From assembly GCA_047967505.1 (NCBI GenBank), contig CM106539.1: a stretch of 64,000 nucleotides of DNA, one strand, 5' to 3'. Each line of letters opens with the position of its first letter. The first letter of the stretch is position 1. A program made the translations under genes and the position numbers. The notes below the pieces were generated by a model, which saw nothing but the letters and a program-made list of their open reading frames with translations, did no database searches and had not been told where the DNA came from. Positions 15,498 through 26,100 of the stretch are shown here, piece after piece. The stretch is from Dipteris shenzhenensis (lineage: Eukaryota > Polypodiophyta > Polypodiopsida > Gleicheniales).

Positions 15498-16311
15498 TTC
15501 CTTGTCTTCTGCTGAGACATTGAGATTCTTGAGAGTGTGAGAGAGATTGTGAGATTGAGAGTTCTCTTGAGTGATTGTGAGCATCCTTTCACTTCCATTG
15601 AGTGATAGAGAAATTTCCGTCCATCTGAGAGGAATTTCCGTCCATGAGAGATTTCTGTTAATCTCCTTCCATTTTATTCATTGTTTCATTGAGAGATTCA
15701 TTGTTCGTGAGACATTTGTGAGAGTTCTTTCAGTGTGATCCTCATTTGAGAGAAAGAGATCCACTTGTATTCATCTTGAGAGATTCGATCGACTACTCCA
15801 ACTAGTACTTCTAAGGCTCTAAGCCTACGGCTTCCAACACTCAACAATGGCGCAACAATAGCATCTTGCAAGGCTCCTTCAACGGCCACTTCTAGCCTTC
15901 AAAGCAACTCTCACTAAGGCCTCATAGCCTTCGCGGACTGCGGCAGCGCCAACGACTGCCAACTAGCCCTTCAAGTCGGACCTTCATCAAATGCTCAACA
16001 ACAGCCTGCAAGGCCATCGACTCCCGGCTCTTCCTCGACCACCGATAGTAGCAATCGAGCCTCTGTATCGGTCACTAGCCGAAGTAGCAGCCACCTCTAG
16101 CCTAGCGTTGCACATGCAAGCCCACGGAGCATGCCAGCCTCCACAACCACCAGCCGCTCCTACGCCAACGCCATCGTAGCTCCTTACGAGCCTCTCCTCC
16201 AAGCACTTAGATGCCTTAGCGCTCCTCTTCGTCTCCAACAGCCACGGGCTGCAACAGCTCCAGCATATACCACCAAGCCTTGAATTTCCGTGTTGTCGGG
16301 CTGATGATGCC

Positions 16312-16668
16312 TTGATTAGCGACGCCGACAACCGGCCTCTGGCAGATGAGGAGGCTCTGGTAGCAGATGAGGCCGGCGCATCGAAAGCGAGTCGCAGTTT
16401 CCCGCCTCCTATCGCCTCTTGTGCAACTCTGTCAATCAAGAAAGGCGGTAGGTTTGTTCTGAAGGAGGTTAGTGCGCGTCCTCAGGGGTTCTTCCGCACA
16501 CAGAGGGAGAACGGACGCTTACGGTTGCAACTTATCCAGCCCATACAGGTGGAGAAGGACGCTGTGGTGAGCCAGATCCGGAAGAGGAGTCTGGCGATCT
16601 GTCAAGGGAAGAAACTGGAAATGAATAGGTTGATGAAGTGTCGAGGCAGTCAAGCATGGATAGGTTAG
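16312..16668 (+). pseudogene. Captured FANTASTIC FOUR (FAF)-domain fragment
   Basis: An open frame of about 118 codons without an ATG contains, in order, RSFPPPIAS, KGGRFVLKEVSARPQGFF and RENGRLRLQLIQP. This is the FAF domain layout (FPPP, then a GR-V/F-LKEV strand, then DGRLRLHL-like). FAF proteins are plant-specific regulators that modulate shoot meristem size through the WUSCHEL-CLAVATA circuit. This is known for Arabidopsis and is not implied for this fragment. The frame ends at a TAG (16,666). It is on the retrotransposon's sense strand inside the leader, so it would be part of the element's transcript. It is probably a transduced host-gene piece with no independent function. Confidence 0.75.
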
Positions 16669-16678
16669 AGACTGTCTC

Positions 16679-16882
16679 TCAAGATACTGCAAAGTCTCCA
16701 GAAATGAGAGGAGAACCGGTGTCTTCCCAGAGATGTACCTCGCCCGTCTCGTTCACCTTCTTGTTGACTACGACGAGGATGAGGTGATCGCCGTGTTCAA
16801 CAATGTTCTTCAACGCCCACTCCAAGGCATACTTACTGTTGGCAGAGAAATCCATCGCGATTCCTACTTGTCTAGCTGCCAT
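16679..16882 (-). pseudogene. Captured universal stress protein exon, antisense
   Basis: The minus-strand frame starts at an ATG (16,882) and reads MAARQVGIAMDFSANSKYAL, then EWALKNIVEHGDHLILVVV and LWEDTGSPLI. This matches the N-terminus of plant UspA-type proteins: first beta strand V-G-I/V-A-x-D-F-S, helix with ALxWAL/ID, second strand GDxLILxxV, and the LWExTGSPLI stretch. Similarity stops after SPLI, where the first exon of many plant USP genes ends. The ATP-binding GxxGxxxxx(S/T) motif is missing, so the fragment cannot be functional. It lies tail to tail with the FAF fragment, only 10 bases apart. Confidence 0.8.
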
Positions 16883-17000
16883 AATTCCCTGCGCAACTGC
16901 TACTGCATACTACTCGAACGCCACCCGCGACCTGCAGCACCGACAGAATCCCGAAGATTCCGTCAAAATCTCCGAAAGATTCCGGTGGCTCACCTTGCAA

Positions 17001-17210
17001 CACGTGGCAGATAGGACCTAACCAGTCAACCCCTAGTTAGGTGGTTTGATCACAATTGTGCCACGTGGCAACGTTATCTTATCTACCACGTCAGCTGACA
17101 CGTCATCAGTGCCACGTCACCTGTGCCACGTCATCAGTGCCACGTCACCTGTGCCACATCATCAGTGCCACATCACCTATGCCACATCATCAGTACCACG
17201 TCAGCATTGC
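17001..17210. promoter_or_regulatory. Array of ACGT-core (bZIP-type) sites on a 14-bp period
   Basis: G-box-like CACGTGGC (17,001) and CCACGTGG (17,061) precede CCACGTCA at 17,086, 17,112, 17,126, 17,140 and 17,196, plus CACGTCA at 17,099. From 17,112 the sites are exactly 14 bases apart. The units at 17,154, 17,168 and 17,182 read CCACATCA, as expected from CpG decay of the same site. On the other strand the sites read TGACGTGG, a known plant bZIP target in ABA and unfolded-protein responses. That they act as an enhancer here is inference. Confidence 0.65.
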
Positions 17211-18212
17211 CACATCACCCTGCTGACATCATCAGTGCCACCTCAGCACTGCCACCTCAGCAGTCCAGTCAGCACTGACCCTCTGCAGACACAGTCCCTT
17301 GCCAGGCACACTGTGCACACACTGCATGTGCACACTCCTGCCACCTCAGCACAGAGCTTCACTGGCACACCTCTTGCTAAGCACAGTGCCACATCATCAC
17401 TGCATGTGACTCACAGTGACACATCATCATTGAGCACCATTTGCACTCCTTTTGCCCCTCCACCTAGATCAAGTTGTATCTCTTGATCTAGGAAGAATTT
17501 GAGGGTGCTCCAAAAAGGAAAGTCGCTCGATTTTTTGTGCTCTACGCGCTCGTTACATCATGCGCACATTTCGGTGCAAGTTACACTCACATTTGTGCCT
17601 CGTCAACAAAACCACTTCCTTCACGCACATTTGCCTCTACATCGACGCATCTGACCCAGCACTTAAAAAGAACAAAGGAAAAGGAATTATTTGCTACTCT
17701 TTCATCGATCGACGGTTGGTTTAGATCTAGATCAGAGTAGACTAGATCGCCATAGAGGGGACGCTTTGAATTCCCCAAGTTGCCAATCTAAGCCATGCCC
17801 GAAATTCCCGAGTAGTACCTACTCGGAGTCCAGTCCATATGCTCACATCCGATTTCACATCATTACATTACCTGAAACCTTATGTTCATCAGTTCAGTGA
17901 GCAGACTTCAGAGTTCAAAGGCATTGCAGATTGGTTCAGTGGGCAGATAGCACTTGATTTCACACACACATGCCACCATTGTAAAGCCTATTTGGCTATC
18001 TCACGGCATCGTGCAGATCATTTTTCAGCCTTGTAAAGCCTCTTGGCTATTCCCGGCATCATTGCCACAAGCCTTGTAACACAGATCAGATCTTTTATAC
18101 TGCAGTTCTATCTTCACCGACAGTATAGAGATTTCACTTGGCATCTTCAGTGTATTTGCAGTTGATTCATATAGAGTTTTCCAGGACACTTTTTGAGTAC
18201 ATTGTTTTCACC
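17211..18212 (+). other. 3' part of the leader before gag
   Basis: First comes a GCCACCTCAGCACTGCC-type decayed continuation of the ACGT array, then unique sequence. A duplicated GTAAAGCCT-TTGGCTAT phrase lies at about 17,980-18,050. No gene was recognised. Confidence 0.6.
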
Positions 18213-21200
18213 ATGTCGACTAGCAACCTCAATCTGGAGGCATCTGCTAAGTTAGACAACTCCAATTATGGTACATGGAAATACCGAATGGAGACCATTC
18301 TTGTGCTTCAGGACAAATGGGAGTATGTCGATGGATCTATACCTAGACCATTGGCCGATCCAGCCACCAGTAGCTCTACTCCATCTGTTGTCACAGCACC
18401 AGCAACGGGATCTACATCGGGATCTACATTTACACAAACAGTTTCGGCACCAGTAGCAGATCCTGCCATTGCTCGAGCTCAAGCAGAATGGGATAAGAAA
18501 GACAAGTATGCCTATCACCTGATCAAGCAGAATGTGCAAGATGTCATGCTAGGACAGCTCAACACAGTCAAGACATCAAAAGAAGCATGGGATATGTTCG
18601 CAGCTCTCTACGAGTCCAAGAACACATCCAGGATTCTCACCCTGAGAAACCAGATCAACCAGAGTTTTTGCAATAGCAGTGAAACCGGTCATGCTTATAT
18701 ACTCCGCATCAAAGACTACAACAATCAACTTGCAGCAGCAGGAGAGACTATGAATCCTGCAGAAATGGTTCAAGTAATCCTGAATGGACTAGGAGAAGGA
18801 TATGAGAATCTAGTCCAAAGTATTGCCATCCAACGGCAAATTCCAACACTGGAAGAACTTCAGTCAGTTCTACTTGGTAAAGAACTCAGGACTCAGGCCA
18901 TTCAAGCACGTAAAGGTCATTCTAATGATCAGGCATTCACAGCTTCAGACAGAAGCAGAGGCAAAGGCAGAAACAGAGGTAGATCATATTAGAAAAGTGG
19001 TCATCATCAACAAAGTCAGAATCAGCATCAGCATCAGCATCATCCGCAGCAACATCAAAATCAGCAAAGAGGAAATCATTCCAACCGAGGAAGATTCCAA
19101 GGACGAGGGAATGCATCCACCAATGTGTCAAACATTCAATGCAACTATTGTCACAAGTTTGGACACTATGAAAGAGATTGCCGCAAAAAGCAGTATGACC
19201 AAGGCGGTCAATCCACCAGCAGTAATCGAGGGAATTCCCGAGGAAGAGGAAATCATCGTGGTGGACATTCTAGTCACAGTCATTTTGCAAATGAACATGG
19301 AAATATGTTTCTTGCAAGTGAGGAATTGCATCAGACTGATACAATGCACCTAGACACTGATTTCAATCCCAAAGAGGATTTCAGCTATCAAGTCGACCAA
19401 GTGGAACAGGATCCTTGGTACATCGACAGCGGTGCATCATCTCATATGACAAATCACCAGGAATGGTTCACAGAAATGAAGCCATTAGAAGGTCAAAAGA
19501 ATGTCATCTACACAGCAGACAATACACCGAATCCAGTTCAAGGGACAGGTGTTATCCCTATGAACAATTTCACTGGTACAAAAGGATTAGTCAAAGATGT
19601 GCTCTATGTTCCGAAGCTCAGCAAAAACCTTTTGTCAGTAGGTCAAATGACAGAACACAACTACAAAGTCATCTTCGACGGTGATGAATGCACTATCAGA
19701 GACAAATCCAAAAGAGGTCAGCTAGTAGCAAAAGGTGTTAAGGAAGGATGCTTATACAGGATGCTAGCTACAGTACTAGATAAGCATGCCATGTCAGCTC
19801 AAATGCAACAGATGCCACTATCTGCAAAATGGCACAAGAGATATGGTCATGTCAACTTCAAGTACTTGTTAGATCTAAGGAATCAAAATATGGCAATTGG
19901 GATTCCAAAGCTACAGTTTCTTGGAAAAGTTTGTGAAGCATGCTGCTTCGGCAAACAAAAGTGAACCCACTTTGTCAGAAGTACCTCTCGTGCACGAGGT
20001 ATTCTTGATTTGATTCATACAGATGTATGGGGTTATGCTTAGACCCGCATCATCAATGGTTCACTTTATTACTTGACCTTCATCGACGACTACAGCAGAT
20101 ATTGTTGGGTCTACTTTCTGAAAGAGAAATCTGAAGTGTTTGCCAGATTTCAAGAATTCAAAGCCATGGTAGAAAACCAAACAGGCAGAAAGATTAAGGT
20201 CATGAGATCAGACAGAGGAGGTGAATACATGTCTTCAGCATTCATGAACTTTTGCAAAAATCACGGCATTCGAAGACAATTCACATGTGCAGATACTCCT
20301 CAGCAAAATGCAAGAGCTGAAAGGAAGAATGGGACTTTAGCAGACAGTGCTAGAGCAATGCTTAGTGAAAAGCATCTTCCGAATCAGTATTGGGCAGAAG
20401 CAATAGCTACAGCTAACTACTTGCTTAATCGGCTTCCTACCGAACCAATACAAGGTATGACTCCTTATGAAGCATTCACTGGACACAAGCCATGCATTGG
20501 GCATCTCCGCATATTTGGTTGCATAGCATATGCCCACATACATGATGATCATCGCAGGAAATTGGATGCGAAGTCACGCAAATGCATCATGGTTGGCTAC
20601 AGTGAAGAAAGCAAAGCATACAAATTGTATGATCCCATCAACCGCAAAGTCATTATCTCCAGAGATGTAATCTTCGATGAGGAATCAGAATGGAAAACCT
20701 CACCTACACAGGAGATAGAAGCATCGACTTCACAGTCATCTACAGAACATGTTGATGAAGAAGAGCAAGAATTGCCAGCAACACCCCAAGCAGTGCCACA
20801 GCAGCTCAGACGGTCTACTAGGGAAAGCAGACCACCAGCCAGATTGACATATGCCCAGAAAGGCAAAGCAATTCAAGTGGAAACCACCAACTATGCTCTT
20901 ATGACTACCATCATGGCTACAGAAGAGCCAGTGTACTTCGAAGACGTAGTAGACAAGCCAGAATGGCAAACTGCTATGAATGAAGAAATGGATGCTTTGT
21001 ATAAAAATAACACTTGGGAATTATGCGACCTTCCACCAGGAAAGAAGGCCATAGCCAACAAATGGGTATACAAAGTGAAGTACAATCCAGATGGCAGTAT
21101 TCAGAGATACAAAGCCAGATTAGTTGCAAAACGATTTGCACAACAATATGGCCAAGATTATGATGAGACTTATGCTCCAGTAGCAAAGATGGATTCCATA

Positions 21201-22474
21201 CGGTTCTTGATATCACTAGCAACACTCAGTAAATGGAATGTGTATCAGCTAGATGTCAAAAATGCATTTCTCAATGGTTATCTAGATGAGGAAGTCTACA
21301 TGCAACAACCAGCCAGTTATGTTGAACCAGGAAAGGAGAACAAGGTTTGCCATCTCAAGAAAAGTCTCTATGGCTTAAAGCAAGCACCCAGAAGTTGGTA
21401 CAGCAGAATTGACAAGTATTTTGCTGATCTGGGATACATGAAGTCCAATGCAAATCATACTCTCTACTACAAAGTTCAAGGGGAAGATATTACTATTGCA
21501 CTTTTGTATGTAGATGATCTGATTGTGACAGGAAGCAAGGATAGCTTCATCAGAAAACTAAAACAAGACTTATCTACAGAGTTCGACACGAAAGATCTTG
21601 GACTTATGCACTATTGTCTTGGAATTGAGTTCTGGAGAGATTCAGATAGCACATTCATGAGTTAGCTCAAATATGTTGACAGTCTCCTGAAGAAGTTTCA
21701 TATGGCAGATTGCAAGATTGCAGCCACTCCCATGGAACAGAGTTTGAAACTTACTAAAGATTCAGAAAAGCCTACAGTCAATGACAGATACTACAGGCAA
21801 CTCATTGGATCTCTTATATATCTGACAATCACACGGCCAGATATTTGTTATGCAGTAAGCTCACTAGCACAGTTTATGGCAAATCCAAAACAGTCTCACT
21901 GGAATGCAGCCAAAAGAGTCTTGAGATACATCAGAGGTACAAGACAATTTGGGATAGAATACAGAGGAAGTCATCCACGGTTGCATGGATACTGTGACAG
22001 TGACTATGCTGGAGATCATGAGACTAGGAGATTGACACAGGCATATGCATTTTTCCTTGTCAAGGTGCTATATCATGGTTGTCAAACAAACAGCCAACTG
22101 TTTCTTTGTCTTCGACTGAAGCAGAATATAGGGCACTCACTACAGGTGCATGTGAAGCTATATGGCTCAGAAGACTATTGTCAGAAACAGATTACTTTGA
22201 TGAGTCAAAGCCAACAACAATATACTGTGATAATCAATCGGCTCAAGCATTGGCCAAAAATCCAGTATATCACTCCAGAACAAAGCACATTGATGTCAGA
22301 GAGCACTTCATCAGAGAAAGAGTGTTACTTGGTGACATCACACTGCAGCATTGTGATAGCAAAGAAAATGTTACAGACATCTTTACCAAACCACTCGGTA
22401 AAGAGCTATTCGAGAAACACCGACTAGCTCTTGGTTTGATGCAGAGGAAGGACATTCCCATTAAAGGGGTGTGA
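18213..22474 (+). pseudogene. Copia element 1 gag-pol (4 stops, 1 frameshift)
   Basis: The best start is the ATG at 18,213 (MSTSNLNLEASAKL, typical copia gag N-terminus); an upstream in-frame ATG at 18,138 is less likely. Domains in order: gag with YGTWKYRME; zinc knuckle CNYCHKFGHYERDC (about 19,137); protease DSGASSHM (about 19,425); integrase with H-H-C-C near 19,830-19,955 and DVWG...TFIDDYSR...SDRGGEY (20,020-20,235). RT follows with QLDVKNAF and LYVDDL (about 21,507), then RNase H with SSTEAEY (about 22,110). One frame is interrupted by TAG 18,990, TGA 19,962, TAG 20,040 and TAG 21,663. A one-base shift near 22,060 moves RNase H to another frame. The final stop is at 22,472-22,474. At least three stops fit C-to-T changes in Gln or Arg codons. 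Confidence 0.93.
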
Positions 22475-22562
22475 TGGAATGTAATGCTCAGTCCTTCTTC
22501 GATTCCCCAGAATCATCATCTTGAGGGAAGGCCTACTTCATGATGTTGATCTTGAGGGAAGG
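22475..22562 (+). other. Polypurine tract region of copia element 1
   Basis: Two purine-rich phrases CTTGAGGGAAGG occur (about 22,522 and 22,551), the second directly abutting the 3' LTR's TGTTGAG, so it is the likely plus-strand primer. A third candidate, TTAAAGGGGTG, lies upstream at about 22,461-22,471 and is followed by TGATGG. Confidence 0.75.
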
Positions 22563-22819
22563 TGTTGAGAGTTCACGCTCAACATCATGTGATCATGTGT
22601 GCATAGCACCATCACGTGATCATATGTGCATAGCACTAACCTTATAGAGTGCTATAAAGGAAAGGGTTAGATCCCCTAACCCTAACCCTAAAAGGGTTTC
22701 TATATATTCTATTTTTTCAACTAATTCTAGTGTACAATTAGTCATTTGTGGTGTGCTCTCTAGCTGTGCCCTCTCTCCTCATCTCCACTCTTCTCCTCTC
22801 CCCTCTTCATATTTTGTCA
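22563..22819 (+). repeat. 3' LTR of copia element 1
   Basis: Same 257 bases as 15,229-15,485 with six substitutions, starting TGTTGAG and ending TTTTGTCA. Confidence 0.95.
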
Positions 22820-22987
22820 GTGAACTCAACATCATGTGATCATGTGTGCATAGCACCATCACGTGATCATATGATGTTGAGCGTGAACTCTCAACACCTT
22901 CCCTCAAGATCAACATCATGAAGTAGGCCTTCCCTCAAGATGATGATTCTGGGGAATCGAAGAAGGACTGAGCATTACATTCCATCA
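22820..22987 (-). repeat. Snap-back extension beyond the 3' LTR
   Basis: After the LTR's terminal CA come about 50 bases resembling the LTR's own 5' palindromic part. From about 22,863 follows an inverted copy of the polypurine region and LTR start (reverse complement of about 22,472-22,586). It ends exactly at ...TCCATCA (complement of TGATGG, 22,472) and is followed directly by GCCTC, the target duplication. The extension was therefore probably part of the DNA that integrated. Confidence 0.75.
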
Positions 22988-22992
22988 GCCTC
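22988..22992 (+). repeat. Target-site duplication GCCTC, right copy
   Basis: Matches 15,224-15,228. It shows that the inverted extension lies inside the insertion. Confidence 0.75.
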
Positions 22993-23120
22993 CTACATTG
23001 TACCAAGTCAGGGTCATCAATCAGGGACATGAGAAGAGAAGACTGTGAAGCTAGTGTGAGGTCACAAAAAAAAGACTGCACAATCTTGCTAGTACGATGA
23101 TGGATAGTGGACTTCGGCAA
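22993..23120 (-). pseudogene. Decayed transposase-like gene, N-terminal part
   Basis: The minus-strand frame from an ATG at 23,120 reads MPKSTIHHRTSKIVQSFF, then SLLMSLIDDPDLVQCRR. It ends at the copia element 1 target site and continues in frame at 15,228 with LAGLGARRD. Removing the retrotransposon therefore restores one open reading stretch. See 13,690-15,228 for the remainder. Confidence 0.55.
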
Positions 23121-23159
23121 GTCACATCGTGAAGCAACACTGCTGCTAGGTCATGCTGA

Positions 23160-26100
23160 ATGGATGCAGGATGCAAGGAAAATAGAAAAACCAGGATTTG
23201 TGGAGACTGGTGATGATACTGCACATCCTATTGTGCAGATTGGCAAAATTCCTTTGTCTATGCAAGATGGGAAAAAGAAATACTTGTCTGATGTACTTCA
23301 TGTCCCGAACATCACCAAGAACCTGGTTTCTATTGGTCAGATGGTTGAGCAGGGCTTGCAGGTCAGATTTAATCCTCATGGATGCTTTGTTGAGGATATG
23401 AAAAATAATGGTCGCTTGATAGCAAAAGGAAAGAAGAAGGGCAGGATGTTTACGTTGGATGCGGACATGCCTGAATTGAGTGCAGCAATGTTTGCACATG
23501 GGACCGGAGAAGTTGCAGATATTGATATCTGGCACAAACGCATTGGTCATGTTAATATACAGCGACTTAAATCAATGCAAGCCCAAAATATTGTTGCAGG
23601 ATTGCCTAAATTCAAGGTTGCAGAAATGCACAAGGTTTGTGAAGCCTGTCAATTTGGGAAACAGGCAAGGAAACCTTTTCCTAGGCATGCTCAAGAGAGT
23701 AAAAAGCCATTGGAATTAATCCACTCTGATGTGTGGACTACTAAAGCTGCATCTATTGGAGGCTGTCACTATTTGTCACATTTATTGATGACTTCAGCAG
23801 AAAACTTTGGGTGTATTTTATGAAAAAGAAAAGTGAAGTGTTTGGGCACTTCAAAGCTTTTAAAGCTATGGTTGAAAAAGAAACAGGCCTGCAAATAAAA
23901 TGCCTAAGGTCAGATGGAGGGGGAGAGTACCTCTCAAATGAGTTTGCAAGGTTCTTGCAGGAGCATGGTATAAAGCAGCAATATTCATGCAGTCATACCC
24001 CATAGCAAAATGGAATTGCAGAAAGGAAAAACAGGCATATTGGAGAGGTATCTCAGGCTATGCTAAATGAAAAAGATCTACCAGATTATTATTGGGCTGA
24101 AGCAGTTGCTACAGCAGTTTATATAATGAACAGGACTCCCACTGCAGCAATACATGGCATGACGCCAGAGGAGATGTATACTGGTAGGAAACCAGATATT
24201 TCTCATTTGAAAATTTTTGGTTGCATTGCCTATGTCCATGTGCCAGATGAGTTGAGGTCCAAGTTGGATCCAAAAGCTGAGAAGTGCATCTTTATTGGTT
24301 ATTCTCTACAGCAGAAAGGGTATAGATGCTATAACCCTTCTACACGTAAGTTCACAGTGAGCAGAGATGTTGTTTTTGATGAGATGAGCAGCTGGTATAA
24401 ACCAGTAAATGTGATGATTGATGTAGATGCACAAAATGGTAATGCTGCACAGAACTCACAGCAGCAATCACAAAACATCAGTGGACCTGGAGTGTCCTCT
24501 AGCAGTGGTTCACATACTTCGCCATGGACAGGCAGATTGAGATCAGGAGAATCTCCTCAAAGCAATGCAGAGAGTGGTATGCAGGTATCACGAAAAGGAG
24601 AAGAGAAGGTAGATCAGCCCATGTTTGATGTGAATGCAGGTCACTCTTATGTGGATGGTGAATCTAGTGGCTCAGAGCAGAGCATTGATGATGAGTTGGG
24701 TATTCCTTCTGTTGTTACACCTGGAGTAAGGAAGACCAGGGATGTTTTGAGAGCACCTGGAAGTGAGCCTATTTTGTGCAGGTCTACCAGGGTTAGGTAT
24801 CCTGTGGATAGACTGAAATATGATGGATTTACAGCCATTCACTATGCCTATATGGTCAAAGTGATACAGGAACCAGAACCCACTTCTTTTGAGCAAGCCA
24901 TGGGAAATGAAAAATGGGAGAAAGCCATGGATGAAGAAATGGATGCCTTGGATGCTAATGATACATGATGGGAATTGGTGCCTTTTCCTACAGGCAAGAA
25001 TGCAATTAGCTGTAAGTGGGTTTATAAGATCAAGCACAATGCAGATGGTTCTGTGAATAGATACAAGGCAAGATTAGTTGTCAAGGGGTATGCACAGACA
25101 TATGGCATTGATTATGAAGAAACTTTCAGCCCAGTTGCAAGGATGGCAACCGTAAGAGCAGTCATTGCTATGGCTGCAGCAAAGGGATGGTCTTTACATC
25201 AGATGGATGTAAAGAATGCCTTCTTGCATGGTGATTTGCAAGAAGAGGTCTTTATGGAGCAGCCAGTAGGTTATGTTCATGCTATTCATCCTGAGTTTGT
25301 TTGCAGGTTGAAGAAAGCCTTGTATGGCTTGAAGCAAGCACCTAGAGCATGGTCTGACAAGATAGGACAGTATCTTGTCACTATTGGCTTTCAGATTTCC
25401 AAGGCAGATTTCTCACTCTATGTGAGAAAAACAGAGAAAGGGATTATGCTGCTTGTCATTTATGTTGATGATTTGATCATCACAGGTGATAGTGATGAAG
25501 ACATCCTTCATGTGAAAATGCTATTGAAGCAGAAGTTTGAGATGAAGGATTTGGGAGAGCTGCGTTATTTCTTGGGCATTGAGGTGATTAGATCACCAAG
25601 TGGGATACAGCTCTTGCAGAGGCAGTATGGATTGGACATGCTGTCCAAATATGGGATGATAGGCTGTAAGCCTATTTCAATTCCTTTGGAGCAGAATGTG
25701 AAGCTGAGTGCAGATGCAGGTGAGCTTCTAGAAGACCCTACTATGTACAGACGCATAGTAGGAAGTTTGATTTACATGACTATTACCAGGCCAGATTTGA
25801 GCTATGCTATTGGGTTGGTAAGTCAGTTTATGCAGGCTCCAAGGAAACTGCATTTGGATGCGGCTAGATGCATACTCAGGTATGTGAAGTCCACATTGCA
25901 GTATGGACTATTTTATGAGGTTGGGGTTCAGATACAGTTGCATGGATACACTGATGCTGATTGGGATGGTAGTATTTCTGATAGACGATCTACCAGTGGA
26001 TATGTGTTCTCTTTTGGGAGTGCTGCAGTCACTTGGAGCAGCAAGAAACAGCCTACAGTTGCCTTGTCGAGCATAGAGGCTGAGTATAGGGGTGTAGCAA

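Larger units (their letters stand above)
15498..18212 (+). other. Long 5' leader of copia element 1
   Basis: About 2.7 kb lies between the primer site and gag, much longer than the few hundred bases usual in copia elements. The first 350 bases match the leader of element 5 (62,651 onward). The block from about 16,930 matches the end of the window at about 63,950. Between these lie sequence not shared with element 5, a FAF-domain fragment and an antisense USP exon. A 14-bp ACGT-site array and non-coding sequence follow up to gag. Confidence 0.85.
15229..22987 (+). mobile_element. Copia element 1 (complete, coding-defective)
   Basis: Full-length Ty1/copia retrotransposon of about 7.76 kb: 257-bp LTR, Met-tRNA primer site, 2.7-kb leader, gag-pol in PR-INT-RT-RH order, polypurine tract, second LTR, then a 168-base partly inverted extension. 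GCCTC flanks the whole unit. The LTRs differ at six positions out of 257, so the insertion is fairly young. It lies inside a minus-strand transposase-like relic, whose reading resumes on the other side. The gag-pol has four in-frame stops and one frameshift, so this copy cannot make its own proteins. Confidence 0.93.

Noticed and set aside
15987-16439. 150-codon minus-strand open frame in the element 1 leader
   Set aside because: GC-rich Ala/Ser/Arg-biased reading without recognisable motif; overlaps the FAF fragment on the other strand, which is the convincing one.
17046-17486. 146-codon plus-strand frame rich in His/Ser/Thr
   Set aside because: Translation of the 14-bp ACGT array and its decayed continuation.
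18138-18212. Upstream ATG of element 1 gag
   Set aside because: The 25 residues before MSTSNLN are hydrophobic and unlike copia gag N-termini; the ATG at 18,213 gives the typical start.
22472-22819. A 348-bp LTR starting at TGATGG instead of 257 bp starting at TGTTGAG
   Set aside because: The 5' LTR of element 1 and the independent LTR of element 5 both start at TGTTGAG with a polypurine tract just upstream of the 3' LTR.
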